From: Phycisphaerales bacterium
GTDB lineage: Bacteria; Planctomycetota; Phycisphaerae; UBA1845
Assembly (NCBI GenBank): GCA_030612785.1
Contig: JAUWNF010000210.1
Coordinates: forward strand, 1-6,307
Length of the DNA: 6,307 nucleotides
Direction: 5' to 3'
The translations under genes were made by a program, and so were the position numbers. Shown piece after piece: positions 1 through 5,677 of this stretch; positions within the stretch are counted from its first letter, which is position 1, and each line of letters begins with the position of its first letter. The notes under the pieces are model-generated. The model was given only the letters and a program-made list of their open reading frames with translations. It did not search any database and was not told the origin of the DNA.

Positions 1-1467
1 GCCCAGCTTCCTAATCGCGTAGAACTTATTTCCTCGGTGTATCCGCCGCCAATGGACCTCGCGCCACGCCTCCTGGTGTCGTCCCGCGTGGCCGCCGTGG
101 GCCACGGCCGGGAACCAGGGCCGGATCTCCTCCAGCGTGTCGGGGAGGTCCTTCTCGGGCAGCGATTGAAAGTACTCGTACAGCCGGTTGTGACCTTCGC
201 GCCCAGCGGCAAGGTTATCAGCCTGCAAGCGGGCGGCGAAATGCTCCCGGCCCAACGGGTGGCAATCCAAATCAGTGTCCGCAGTGTCGCGTCCTTTAAC
301 CGAGCCCGGAGCGCAAGCGACGGGTTGTCTGACCCCTCGCTTGCGCTCGGGGCTCTGAGGGGTAGCGCCGATTCGCCCACGGTCGTTGGGGGCGCCGGAT
401 TCGCCGTGCTCGCCGGCGAGCACGCGCACGTCGCGCAAGTGCTGAAGCGCGTACTTCCATTGCGCGTCGCTCAGACCACTCAACCGATCGGTCAAGCCCT
501 TGATGGGCGGACCAGCGCGAACGGCCTCGATCGCCCCTGCTTCGGCGGGACGGTCGAACAGGCCCAGGATGCGCAGAATGTCCAACTCGGGCTTGCCCTT
601 AAACCATTGCTCGTAGCGCTCAATCACTCGCCGGGCATGCCCGCCGTGTTTCTCCTCGGCGGTCAGGCGCGGAATCTTGTCGCGCCGGCGGACGTCCCCG
701 TCTTCGACCACCGCCAGGTAGCGCCCCAGTAGCGTCAGGGCCAGGGCGTGCCCGCCGAACTCGCGTGAGGCCTGTTCAAGTTCCTTTTGCGCTCCGTTGA
801 CGCCCAGATGGCGCAGGTATTCGGCGCCGGCATCGTGCGGGAGGTGATCGAGATCGACCGCCTGCACCGTCGTGTCCTCGAAAGCCTTGAGGTCGTCAAC
901 TTGCAAACGGGTGGTGACCACGCACAGCCCGCGATTGCCGCGGGCCAGCGCGCGCAGCAGGGCCTGCAACGCCGAGTCCCGGACTCGGCCCGCGGTCGGC
1001 GAGGGCGGCGGTTCCTGCAACGGTTCCACGCCGTCGAGCAGCAACAGCGTTCGCCGCCGGCAGACGAGCTGGGCCAGCCGCTCGCCTTTCTCATAAGCCG
1101 GGCGGGCGCTGTCAGCCAGCTCCGGATCGCCGAACCAGCGCAGGGCCTGAGCGATGAAGGTATCGGCCGACGCCTGGCGGTCCGCGGACGCCCCCTGGCT
1201 GTAGAACGACCACGCGAAGACGCGCTCGGCCCCGCGCCAGCCCTGCGGCTGCATGTGGTGGTTCACCCACCAGTCCACCAGGGCGGTCTTGCCCACCCCG
1301 CCCCAGGCCACGAAGCTGATAATGTGGGTCTCGGGATTCTCCCAGGCCTTATCGAGTTGGGTGACGTGGCTGCCGCGCCCGTACAAGGCCGGATCCATCC
1401 TCGGCCACGCTTCGGAGAAGTAAACCTGGGGTGATGTCGGTGTGTCGTGCCCCGCGTCGGGTATCAC
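1..1467 (-). CDS. STAND-class P-loop NTPase (NB-ARC/NACHT-like), 3' partial at left window edge
   Basis: Signal-transduction NTPase: ATP-dependent oligomerising switch of the kind that gates bacterial conflict and immunity effectors in the cytoplasm. Numbering from the GTG at 1467, I read a Walker A GGVGKT at residues 56-61, followed by the family signature GAERVFAWSFYSQG (79-92). Then come a Walker B-like LLLLDGVEP (141-149), a sensor-type CVVTTR (182-187), and FGGHALALTLLG (237 onward), which starts the helical region after the NTPase core. Near the window edge are DCHPLGREHF and RLYEYF, typical of the winged-helix/helical part before a C-terminal sensor (often TPR), which is out of view. 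The frame is open to base 1; 489 codons are visible. The GTG overlaps the upstream stop as GTGA. An ATG at 1398 is possible but sits close to the conserved YGRGSHVTQLDKAW segment. The frame is closed upstream by a TGA at 1497-1495. Alternatively this is the 3' part of a -1 frameshift fusion with the upstream adaptor protein. Residues about 360-392 are an insert carrying a palindromic repeat. Family assignment is confident; the start is not. Confidence 0.9.
   Translation of the reverse strand, partial: MIPDAGHDTPTSPQVYFSEAWPRMDPALYGRGSHVTQLDKAWENPETHIISFVAWGGVGKTALVDWWVNHHMQPQGWRGAERVFAWSFYSQGASADRQASADTFIAQALRWFGDPELADSARPAYEKGERLAQLVCRRRTLLLLDGVEPLQEPPPSPTAGRVRDSALQALLRALARGNRGLCVVTTRLQVDDLKAFEDTTVQAVDLDHLPHDAGAEYLRHLGVNGAQKELEQASREFGGHALALTLLGRYLAVVEDGDVRRRDKIPRLTAEEKHGGHARRVIERYEQWFKGKPELDILRILGLFDRPAEAGAIEAVRAGPPIKGLTDRLSGLSDAQWKYALQHLRDVRVLAGEHGESGAPNDRGRIGATPQSPERKRGVRQPVACAPGSVKGRDTADTDLDCHPLGREHFAARLQADNLAAGREGHNRLYEYFQSLPEKDLPDTLEEIRPWFPAVAHGGHAGRHQEAWREVHWRRIHRGNKFYAIRKLG
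302..355. repeat. Intragenic palindromic repeat inside the NTPase gene
   Basis: Arms at 302-324 and 333-355 are inverted copies matching at 21 of 23 positions around an 8-nt loop (325-332). Both arms contain the core GAGCGCAAGCGA or its complement. The element is read in frame in the NTPase as roughly residues 371-389 (SPERKRGV...ACAPGS), a low-order insert just before the conserved HPLGREHF motif. From memory, similar GC-rich CGCTTGCGCTC palindromes are dispersed in planctomycete genomes; that part is recollection, not something shown here. Confidence 0.8.
971..989. repeat. Perfect 9-bp palindrome in the NTPase coding region
   Basis: GCCGAGTCC (971-979) and GGACTCGGC (981-989) pair perfectly around one base. 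It encodes GRVRDSAL, a stretch that is itself conserved in this NTPase family, so it is probably a coincidence of codon choice rather than an inserted element. Confidence 0.5.
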
Positions 1468-1503
1468 CCGCCGCGGGGACTCCCAAAAGGGCTGTCAAGC
1501 TCC
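1450..1503 (-). promoter_or_regulatory. Candidate programmed -1 ribosomal frameshift site (slippery heptamer plus hairpin)
   Basis: On the minus strand: GGAG (1503-1500), 8 nt, then the heptamer C CCT TTT (1491-1485) in the X XXY YYZ register of the adaptor gene, then a 6-nt spacer GGGAGT. A hairpin follows with outer arms CCCCGCG (1478-1472) and CGCGGGG (1456-1450), inner arms CGGGT (1470-1466) and ACCCG (1462-1458), one G-A mismatch and a GAT loop. The zero-frame TGA (1466-1464) lies in the hairpin top. A -1 slip at CCT TTT re-pairs as CCC TTT and enters the NTPase frame, giving ...DSPF-WESPRR..., with the Walker A lysine at fusion residue 300. Spacing and parts resemble the dnaX-type bacterial signal. 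All sequence elements are seen directly; function is inferred. The site could instead be a coupling overlap (GTGA) or a broken T-run. Confidence 0.6.
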
Positions 1504-2186
1504 AGCGCGGTGCGGCACACCGTCCCCAGCCCCGGCCCGCCGGGACTCTCCGCCCAGCGCACGAGGTCAATTGCGCGCCTTTTCGTCCCCGCTCCTGGCG
1601 CTACGTACTGATCAGCACTTGCGATGGAGCCAATGATCGCGTCAAGGTCGTCGGGAAGAAGCCCGCTCAGCCCTTTGATCAGAGTGGCACGAGAGATTTC
1701 CTCGGGTTGGGCGTCCTGCGGCGCAGCCCTCACGACTACGTTCTTCCCAACCGTGTCTGCAAGCCGAACCATCATGCCATCGAGGTCAGCCGCATCTGCG
1801 GCATCCCGGTCCGGCGTTTCGCCGTGGCGCTCGAGGAACAACGTGACGGATCGTTCCAGTTCTCTCGAGACGGTTGCGCCGTCGGCTCCCGGCGAGGCCT
1901 GGGCGAGTTCATGTAGCACGCTTCGGAACTCCTCGCGGAACTCCGTCTGCGACTCCAGTTGAAGCACGACCTGCGAAAGCGCCAAGGACTGGACTTCGAG
2001 GGACTGTTGAATGTCTGCCAGCGCGCCGCGCAGTTTCTCGGCCTCCTCGGCAGCCGCCTCTCCTTCCAAGGTGCCGAAGATCGTCTCTTCGAGAACACCG
2101 CCGAGAACGGGAAGAGACTTGACGCTGCCCTTGAGCAGATGCTTCACGAAATTGCGAGTGATCAATGGTGTTCCCTCATCAGCCAT
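1464..2186 (-). CDS. Helical protein with C-terminal effector-associated / Death-like adaptor domain
   Basis: 240 residues from the ATG at 2186, chosen because GGGAG lies 9 nt upstream; an upstream in-frame ATG at 2276 adds 30 residues with no such site. Residues 165-231 look like an effector-associated or bacterial Death-like domain, a small helical bundle that pairs homotypically to bring effectors to STAND NTPases. The key segments are LIKGLSGLLPDDLDAII, QYVAPGAGTKRRA and IDLVRWAESPGGPGL. The N-terminal part (about 8-95) is predicted helical. It has a Gly/Pro-containing hydrophobic stretch, SVKSLPVLGGVLEETIFGTL (21-40), then a charged, coiled-coil-like segment (42-95). I recognise no enzyme motif, so its effector activity, if any, is unknown; a membrane-active helix is only a guess. 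The domain ends at the point where the NTPase frame opens, whereas in this class adaptor and NTPase are commonly one polypeptide. The last codons (after F234) would be replaced if ribosomes shift to the -1 frame. Confidence 0.85.
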   Translation of the reverse strand: MADEGTPLITRNFVKHLLKGSVKSLPVLGGVLEETIFGTLEGEAAAEEAEKLRGALADIQQSLEVQSLALSQVVLQLESQTEFREEFRSVLHELAQASPGADGATVSRELERSVTLFLERHGETPDRDAADAADLDGMMVRLADTVGKNVVVRAAPQDAQPEEISRATLIKGLSGLLPDDLDAIIGSIASADQYVAPGAGTKRRAIDLVRWAESPGGPGLGTVCRTALELDSPFGSPRGG

Positions 2187-2195
2187 GATGCGTTT

Positions 2196-2200
2196 CTCCC
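2196..2200 (-). promoter_or_regulatory. Ribosome binding site of the adaptor gene
   Basis: GGGAG on the minus strand, 9 nt before the ATG at 2186. It decides the start in favour of MADEGTPL over the ATG at 2276. Confidence 0.7.
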
Positions 2201-2214
2201 GAACGAATGCCGGC

Positions 2215-2243
2215 AAGATAATCCACCGACCCACACACCGCAA
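2215..2243 (-). promoter_or_regulatory. Candidate sigma70-type promoter for the adaptor-NTPase locus
   Basis: Minus strand TTGCGG (2243-2238), a 17-nt spacer, then TATCTT (2220-2215). Each hexamer matches the consensus at 4 of 6 positions. Transcription would begin near 2208, just upstream of the GGGAG at 2200-2196, leaving a short leader. Spacing is good but the match is only moderate. Confidence 0.4.
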
Positions 2244-2291
2244 CTTAGCCAACCGAACAGGGAACCGCCTGGGCACTCCATGGCTTTAGCC

Positions 2292-2331
2292 GTGGGGGAC
2301 GCGAATCGGTGGATCATTCGCGTCCCTCCAC
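2292..2331. repeat. Hairpin repeat, 15-bp arms
   Basis: Arm 2292-2306 (GTGGGGGACGCGAAT) pairs with 2316-2331 apart from a one-base bulge, leaving a 9-nt loop. It lies about 105 bp upstream of the adaptor start, outside the candidate promoter. Confidence 0.75.
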
Positions 2332-2345
2332 CTCTGAAGAGGTGG
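2328..2345. repeat. Hairpin CCACCTC-TGAA-GAGGTGG
   Basis: Perfect 7-bp stem with a TGAA tetraloop. It shares its left arm with the 3' arm of the preceding hairpin, so the two structures are mutually exclusive. Confidence 0.7.
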
Positions 2346-2502
2346 GCCACCCGGACGACCTTCACATGGCGGCGCTGCGCTTGGCTATGCCACCCAGCCC
2401 GGATGCGTTCACAGAGTCGGAGTCATTATTGCGGTTTCTCGCGCGCTGCGTCAATGGCCACGTCGAATGGTGTGCGCGATACTTTCGGCGGCTTTCCCGG
2501 TA

Positions 2503-2515
2503 GCCCTGTAAGGGC
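2503..2515. repeat. Small hairpin GCCCT-GTA-AGGGC
   Basis: Perfect 5-bp stem with a triloop. It is short enough to be chance alone, but it sits 12 bp from the next hairpin and looks like part of the same repeat unit. Confidence 0.45.
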
Positions 2516-2527
2516 GGCATTGGGTAG

Positions 2528-2547
2528 CCAGGGGCGTCAGCCCCTGG
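2528..2547. repeat. Hairpin CCAGGGGC-GTCA-GCCCCTGG
   Basis: Perfect 8-bp GC-rich stem with a GTCA loop. There is no T-run on either side, so it does not look like an intrinsic terminator. Confidence 0.7.
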
Positions 2548-2583
2548 TCGGCTGTCGGTTTAGTCATTCGTAACGGTCTCAAA

Positions 2584-2648
2584 TGTAGCGTCACCCCTTG
2601 TGGGTGGCGAAAAACGCAGGTGCGCCGCCCACAAGGGGCGACGCTACA
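2584..2648. repeat. Large inverted repeat, 26-bp arms
   Basis: Arms 2584-2609 and 2623-2648 match at 24 of 26 positions around a 13-nt loop. Both arms begin or end with TGTAGCGTC or its complement. The two mismatches are transitions, so one RNA strand would keep them as G-U pairs. It is the strongest structure in the intergenic region and would block or fold any transcript reading out of the protease gene. Confidence 0.85.
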
Positions 2649-2668
2649 GAAAGGGGCGACGCTACAGA
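2633..2668. repeat. Perfect 18-bp tandem duplication
   Basis: AAGGGGCGACGCTACAGA occurs twice back to back (2633-2650 and 2651-2668). The first copy overlaps the right arm of the large inverted repeat, so a piece of the palindrome end has been duplicated, perhaps by replication slippage at the hairpin. Confidence 0.85.
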
Positions 2669-2718
2669 CTGAATCGACAGCCTCTAAAGCCATGGGGTAC
2701 CCGGCGCCGTCAATCCCT

Positions 2719-2739
2719 CGGCCGGCGCGACGCCGGCCG
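2719..2739. repeat. GC hairpin just downstream of the protease gene
   Basis: CGGCCGGCG and CGCCGGCCG form a perfect 9-bp stem around CGA, 28 nt after the protease stop. On the minus strand it is followed by AGGGATTGAC, not a U-run. It may stabilise a 3' end, but I do not call it an intrinsic terminator. Confidence 0.65.
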
Positions 2740-2767
2740 CTACAGGGGCGGGTGGGCAAAGTCGTGG

Positions 2768-5626
2768 TCACTCCGCAATGTTGATCGGCACCCGCAGAGC
2801 CATGTCGTTGCTGTGGCGCTCGCGGAAGCGCAGGTAGCCCACCGGCCCGGTTTCGTCGGGGGCCTCCGGCAGCTTGTCCGCCAGTTCGTACTCCAGCTTG
2901 ATGGGCACGCCGGGGACGAACAGCACGTTGGACGAATCGCCGCGAGTGACCTCGATTGGCACCGGCTCCGTCAGCAGCCGGTCGAGCTTGACCGTGATCG
3001 GCGTCTTCCGCTGATCGTCCTCCACGGCGAAGCCGCCGCGGATGACCACTTTCAACGTAGCGTCCTCGCCCGGGTTCGGGTGGGTCACCCGGGCGGTTAA
3101 GGTCCGGTTACTGAACGCGCCGGAGTAAATGGCTTTGCCGCTGCTGTTCTCCACCGCGACACCGACGTCGGTGGTCGTGGCGAAGGCCTCGGGCGTCATC
3201 TCCAAATCGAGGCGCAGGGCCGCGAACCGTTCGTCCAACGTGACCGTGTAGGTCAGTTCATCTTTAAGGCCTTCAAAGGTGTCCTCCTTGTGCATGCCGA
3301 ACCCTTCGAGTCGCCCGTCGGCGACGGTTGGCAGCGGCCGCTCAAACAGGTTGGTCACGGTCAACTCCCCCGTGCCGTCGGACCAGGAATTGATCTCTCT
3401 GTGGTCGGCGTGCAGGCCGAAGAAGCGCACGGACAGTTCGTAAGGCCAATCCCGGTCCGGGCGATTCGAGACGACGGGAACCTCCCAAACGCCGGGGATC
3501 AGTTCGTCGGTAAAGGTACGCACGACTTCGCGGCGGGCGGCTTCGGTGTCCAGCCGCGCCCCCCGGTCGCGCAGCTCCTTCCCTGTCGGGTCGTAGATGG
3601 ATGTGATCCTCGCCTTGGACTCCCTCCCCTCGGGGACGGACAGTGTCAGCTTCATGGCACTGGCCCCGGGTGGGACGAGGAGGAAATAGCGCTGCGGGTT
3701 CCAGCCCTTGATGACCTGGTCCTTGAACGCGCGGGCGAAGTCCTCCTTCGCGGTGAAGCGATAGGGCACGATAATGCTGTTGAGCAGGCGGAAGGCGACG
3801 CGCCCGTCCGCTAAGGCCTCCACCGCCCCGACGTGGAGTCCCGGCTCGGTCAGTTGCTCGGCGAGGTACTCGACGAATACCCGGGCGCTCTGTTCGCTGC
3901 GCAGATAAACCTGCTGCTGGGTGAGCCGGCACCACGGCACCGTCGAGCGTAGCTCGAACTGCCGGGTGAACGAGGTCCGTGCCGAGGCGTCCACCCCGGG
4001 CGCGAAAACCGGCGTGATGGTAAAGACCTGCGGCCGGTCCGTGGGGAAGTAGTTGCTGCGCCAGTAGGCCGCCCGGCTGCGCCCCTCGGGCGCGTGTGGA
4101 CATGCGGTGGCGATCTCATAGCCGATCACCGGGTCGTCCTCCGCTTGGGCAACCAGCTTGTCCAGCAATTCCGCGGCGGCGGGCAGGTCGGGCATGCCGT
4201 AGCCCATGTCCAACTCGGTGGCGTCCACCACCGGATTCGCGGTCAGGCACAGGGCCCGCCGCACCTCCCAGGCGCGGACCTTGGCCCCCGGATGCCGGGC
4301 CCGGGCATCGCTGATCAGCACCGCGCAAAGCCCGGCGGCGTAGGGGCTGGCCATGCTGGTGCCCGCCCAGAAGTCTCCTTGGGTGACCCAGCGCGGCACG
4401 GTGGAGGTGCACCAGCCCGGGGCGGCGAGGTCGGGCTTGTCCAACTCGCCGCCGCGCGCACTGAACGCCGTGAGCAGCGGGCACTCGATGTCGATACCCA
4501 TAACGTCGCGGGCGGAGTCGGGCGCCAGCAGAGCGGCGACGGAGATCGCCTCGGTCGCCGCCGAGGGCGTGCCCACGCTCGAAAGACCCGGGCCCTCGTT
4601 GCCCGCCGACGTACAGAATACCAGGTATGGGTTCTTGCGGAGGGTCTCGTCGATGAACTCGTCGATGTCGGACCGGCCTTCGAGAACCGATTCCACGCCG
4701 TAGGACAGATTACAGACCACCGGCACGTCGTGCTCGCGGGCGTAGCGGTCGGCGTACTCCAGGGCTCGCTTCATGGCTTCGGTGGAACTGATCCCGCCAA
4801 CGCTGTTCTTGCCGATCTTCAGGCTCATCAGCTTCGCCCCGGGGGCCACTCCGTTGAAGCCCTCCTGGTTGTTGATGCGATACCCGGCGGCGATGCCGGC
4901 CACGTGGGTCCCGTGGGCCCCGTCGTCGTAGTGCACCACCACCTTGCTCTGTCGTAGAAAGATGTTGACCGCGAAGGTCACGGGAATGATCTGCTTCTCG
5001 GGCTTTGTCCGAAACAGGTTGAAAGTGTCGTAGTTCAGCTTGTAGTTGCGCAGCGGCTTCTCGTCGGCGAAGCTGCGATCCATGTTGGTATCCACGAAAC
5101 AGACCGCCTGATCGTCGCCGTCGCCCGCCAGCGCCGTTACGCAGACGGGAAACTCATCGTCGGTCGCGCCGTTGTCGTTGAGGTCGGGGACCTCGGAGTT
5201 GACGAAGCGCTTCTCGTCGAAGACCCCGAACCAGTAGCGCCGCTCTTCGCCGCCGCCCGCGGGAAGCGCCGGCAGAGTGTAGTGGATCGGCGCGCCGTCC
5301 TCGTCGTAATCCACCAGCGTGCCTTTCTCCGGGTCGAGCCGCACGCGGTGCAGTTCAAGGTCTCCCTGCCCGGTGCAGTCCTGAACGTCGATGACCTTGA
5401 CTTCCCCATCGGGCGTATGGGTCAGGCCGGGGATCGATGGGTCCACCCCGGTGTCCATCACGGCGATCACCACGCCCCGGCCGTCGTGCTCCGGGCTGGC
5501 GGCCAGAAACTCATCCACCCGACAGGTGGACACCGGCAACTGGGTCCAGGACGGGGGGGACTGAGCACAAGCGGGGCCGGCCCACAATGTGAAACCGGTT
5601 AACAGTAGGACGATACGACTGCGCAT
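2768..5626 (-). CDS. Secreted tripeptidyl-peptidase II-like subtilase (S8 family)
   Basis: Serine peptidase of 952 residues, exported. Residues 1-21 are a signal peptide (MRSR, a hydrophobic run, then ACA before Q22). The catalytic triad is visible: Asp58 in IAVMDTGVDP, His238 in GAHGTHVAGI and Ser424 in AGTSMASP, with oxyanion Asn343 in TSAGNEGPG. The 180-residue gap between Asp and His, DCTGQGD after the Asp, DTNMDRSFADEKPLRNY (179-195) and the sequence after AGN all parallel eukaryotic tripeptidyl-peptidase II rather than subtilisin. Two Asp/Asn-rich loops (148-158 and 179-189) may bind calcium. Residues about 470-952 are a beta-rich region resembling the second part of TPP II. The protein ends where the eukaryotic enzyme's C-terminal helical domain would begin. 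The glutamates I recall as anchoring the substrate N-terminus in TPP II are not clearly in place (SYGVE instead of SYGE), so exo- versus endopeptidase activity is open. The start at 5626 has AGGAGG 8 nt upstream. Confidence 0.92.
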   Translation of the reverse strand: MRSRIVLLLTGFTLWAGPACAQSPPSWTQLPVSTCRVDEFLAASPEHDGRGVVIAVMDTGVDPSIPGLTHTPDGEVKVIDVQDCTGQGDLELHRVRLDPEKGTLVDYDEDGAPIHYTLPALPAGGGEERRYWFGVFDEKRFVNSEVPDLNDNGATDDEFPVCVTALAGDGDDQAVCFVDTNMDRSFADEKPLRNYKLNYDTFNLFRTKPEKQIIPVTFAVNIFLRQSKVVVHYDDGAHGTHVAGIAAGYRINNQEGFNGVAPGAKLMSLKIGKNSVGGISSTEAMKRALEYADRYAREHDVPVVCNLSYGVESVLEGRSDIDEFIDETLRKNPYLVFCTSAGNEGPGLSSVGTPSAATEAISVAALLAPDSARDVMGIDIECPLLTAFSARGGELDKPDLAAPGWCTSTVPRWVTQGDFWAGTSMASPYAAGLCAVLISDARARHPGAKVRAWEVRRALCLTANPVVDATELDMGYGMPDLPAAAELLDKLVAQAEDDPVIGYEIATACPHAPEGRSRAAYWRSNYFPTDRPQVFTITPVFAPGVDASARTSFTRQFELRSTVPWCRLTQQQVYLRSEQSARVFVEYLAEQLTEPGLHVGAVEALADGRVAFRLLNSIIVPYRFTAKEDFARAFKDQVIKGWNPQRYFLLVPPGASAMKLTLSVPEGRESKARITSIYDPTGKELRDRGARLDTEAARREVVRTFTDELIPGVWEVPVVSNRPDRDWPYELSVRFFGLHADHREINSWSDGTGELTVTNLFERPLPTVADGRLEGFGMHKEDTFEGLKDELTYTVTLDERFAALRLDLEMTPEAFATTTDVGVAVENSSGKAIYSGAFSNRTLTARVTHPNPGEDATLKVVIRGGFAVEDDQRKTPITVKLDRLLTEPVPIEVTRGDSSNVLFVPGVPIKLEYELADKLPEAPDETGPVGYLRFRERHSNDMALRVPINIAE

Positions 5627-5634
5627 TTGATAGA

Positions 5635-5640
5635 CCTCCT
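5635..5640 (-). promoter_or_regulatory. Ribosome binding site of the TPP II-like protease
   Basis: Consensus AGGAGG, 8 nt before the ATG at 5626. It rules out the in-frame ATG at 5668, which would put 14 polar residues ahead of the signal peptide. Confidence 0.9.
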
Positions 5641-5677
5641 CAGGTACGTCTGCCTGCTCTGGTGCCAACTCGGACGG

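Larger units (their letters stand above)
2278..2695. repeat. Distant inverted pair flanking the repeat cluster
   Basis: CCATGGCTTTA at 2278-2288 and TAAAGCCATGG at 2685-2695 are perfect 11-bp inverted copies that bracket most of the hairpin elements. There is no matching target duplication outside them (CACT versus GGTA) and no transposase inside. They may be two copies of a dispersed repeat in opposite orientation rather than ends of one element. Confidence 0.5.
2187..2767. other. Repeat-rich intergenic region without a credible gene
   Basis: No reading frame here has a ribosome site, recognisable domain or plausible composition. Open frames run straight through the palindromes and encode repeat-like peptides. 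The stretch holds at least six hairpin-forming inverted repeats and one perfect tandem duplication, listed separately. It also contains the promoter and leader of the adaptor gene (2187-2243) and the 3' flank of the protease gene. The part between 2351 and 2500 shows no strong structure to me. Confidence 0.75.

Noticed and set aside
37..1434. Plus-strand open frames of 231 and 215 residues (37-732 and 787-1434)
   Set aside because: They lie opposite the NTPase frame, whose minus-strand translation has all the expected P-loop motifs. The plus frames have no ribosome site and no recognisable domain; they are antisense shadows of GC-rich coding DNA.
1450..1491. Transcription attenuator or terminator between adaptor and NTPase
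   Set aside because: The hairpin is followed by CACGACACACC on the minus strand, with no U-run, and the coding frame continues past it.
1431..2573. Plus-strand frames opposite the adaptor gene (for example 1431-1916 and 1959-2573)
   Set aside because: The minus-strand frame has a ribosome site and a recognisable adaptor domain. The plus frames run from antisense coding into palindromic repeats.
2278..2695. Insertion sequence or MITE
   Set aside because: There is an 11-bp inverted pair, but no target-site duplication, no transposase fragment, and the internal parts are independent palindromes.
2719..2739. Intrinsic terminator for the protease gene
   Set aside because: The stem is strong, but no U-run follows it on the minus strand.
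2187..2767. CRISPR array
   Set aside because: The repeats are palindromes of different sequence and spacing, without regularly spaced identical units.
2451..2771. 106-residue minus-strand frame after the protease
   Set aside because: Its translation is simply the palindromes and tandem repeat read through (duplicated CSVAP segments), and it lacks a ribosome site.
4094..4957. Plus-strand open frame of 287 residues
   Set aside because: It is antisense to the catalytic core of the protease, where His238 and Ser424 are read on the minus strand. It has no start signal or domain of its own.
5561..5626. Lipoprotein signal in the protease (Cys20 in GPAC)
   Set aside because: The residue at -3 is Gly rather than Leu/Val/Ile, and an ACA-Q signal peptidase I site fits better.
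5624..5668. Protease start at 5668
   Set aside because: It would place 14 polar residues in front of a classical signal peptide and has no ribosome site, whereas AGGAGG sits 8 nt before 5626.
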